6,518 nt of DNA. It comes from Acidimicrobiaceae bacterium. GTDB lineage: Bacteria > Actinomycetota > Acidimicrobiia > Acidimicrobiales > UBA8592. The position numbers and the translations under genes were made by a program. Shown piece after piece: positions 6,076 through 6,518 of this stretch; position 1 is the first letter of the stretch; each line of letters opens with the position of its first letter. The stretch is from NCBI GenBank assembly GCA_002713485.1, contig PAWI01000031.1:1-6518 (forward strand), read 5' to 3'. The notes beneath the pieces were generated by a model. That model saw only the letters and a list, made by a program, of their open reading frames with translations. It searched no databases and had not been told where the DNA came from.

Positions 6076-6518
6076 ATGACAGCAAACGAAACAAGAGAAC
6101 TCCCAGAAGATACGCCAGGCTATATTGTTGAACGTCGCCATGGAAGAGAAACGGTAATGGGGGTTCTTTACGAATCAGAGTCTAAATCAAAAAAATTATC
6201 TGAGATGATAAGGGATATGCCCGTTCAACTCGATGGGCATGCTAGAGAAATAGTTGATGCCCTCATCGTCCACCTAAAAACCGTTGATTCACTTATCGCT
6301 GAGACCAGCCACTCATGGGACATCGATCGAATGCCACTTGTGGATTTAGCTATTCTGCGGATAGCCACTCTTGAAATCAAAGAATTTGAATCTATACCTG
6401 CAGCTGTAATTGTTAGCGAAGCGGTTGAATTAGCAACAAAATATTCCACAGAGTCCTCAAGCCCTTTCATTAATGGAGTGCTTGCAGGAATATGTAGCAA
6501 ACTTCGTCCAGAGGAAAA
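6076..6518 (+). CDS. nusB: Transcription antitermination factor NusB (3'-truncated by window edge)
   Basis: The first 147 codons are seen; the frame is still open at the right edge. NusB pairs with NusE (S10) and binds boxA RNA to prevent premature termination in rRNA operons. Seen: the N-terminal RNA-binding helix ERRHGRETVMGVLYESE (19-35), corresponding to the family RRxARExALQxLY pattern, the core DRMPLVDLAILRIATLEI (84-101), and the C-terminal signature SEAVELATKYSTESSSPFINGVLAGI (114-139, read as three adjoining motifs). This covers almost the whole usual 135-160 residues, so the stop should be near. ATG 6076 is the only sensible start, since no ATG, GTG or TTG lies just upstream in frame. 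GGAAA at 6070-6074 is unusually close to it (about 1 nt). In the RNA-binding helix, His-Gly replaces the commoner Arg-Ala or Glu-Ala pair. The gene starts 10 bp after efp and is probably co-transcribed with it. Confidence 0.93.
   Translation, partial: MTANETRELPEDTPGYIVERRHGRETVMGVLYESESKSKKLSEMIRDMPVQLDGHAREIVDALIVHLKTVDSLIAETSHSWDIDRMPLVDLAILRIATLEIKEFESIPAAVIVSEAVELATKYSTESSSPFINGVLAGICSKLRPEE

Overview
The window is a densely packed, single-strand (+) block of nine housekeeping genes. In order they are: the end of alaS (alanyl-tRNA synthetase), ruvX/yqgF, mltG, aroE, aroB, aroQ, an M24 aminopeptidase (pepQ/pepP type), efp, and the start of nusB, which runs off the right edge. The only gaps between genes are 26 bp (aroE-aroB), 36 bp (peptidase-efp) and 10 bp (efp-nusB). 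All other junctions overlap by 4 to 11 bp, so the block reads as one co-transcribed operon with translational coupling. I see no RNA gene, mobile element, CRISPR array, convincing promoter or intrinsic terminator, and no gene-free stretch longer than 36 bp.

Organism: the order alaS-ruvX-mltG-aroE-(aroC-aroK)-aroB-aroQ-peptidase-efp-nusB is the one known from Actinomycetota such as Mycobacterium tuberculosis. The EF-P also carries the PGKGP loop described for actinobacterial EF-P. Base composition is unlike classical high-GC actinobacteria: hand counts of four scattered lines ranged from about 32 to 55% GC, so the average is probably in the low forties. I therefore infer a low-GC, probably streamlined actinobacterial lineage, for example an aquatic Acidimicrobiia-like or acI-like group. 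The finer placement is a guess from the sequence alone.

How the genes work together: aroB, aroQ and aroE encode steps 2, 3 and 4 of the shikimate pathway (DAHP to dehydroquinate to dehydroshikimate to shikimate). alaS, efp and the peptidase belong to translation and peptide turnover. nusB acts in rRNA transcription antitermination. ruvX acts in RNA processing (pre-16S rRNA). mltG is a membrane-bound peptidoglycan transglycosylase. This is a growth-linked cluster rather than a specialised system.

Nothing here looks like a previously undescribed system. The points worth a second look are modest: aroC and aroK are absent from the slot where actinobacteria usually carry them, MltG has an acidic cytoplasmic tail, EF-P is of the PGKGP type, aroB lacks a ribosome binding site, and the operon has a run of stop/start overlaps.
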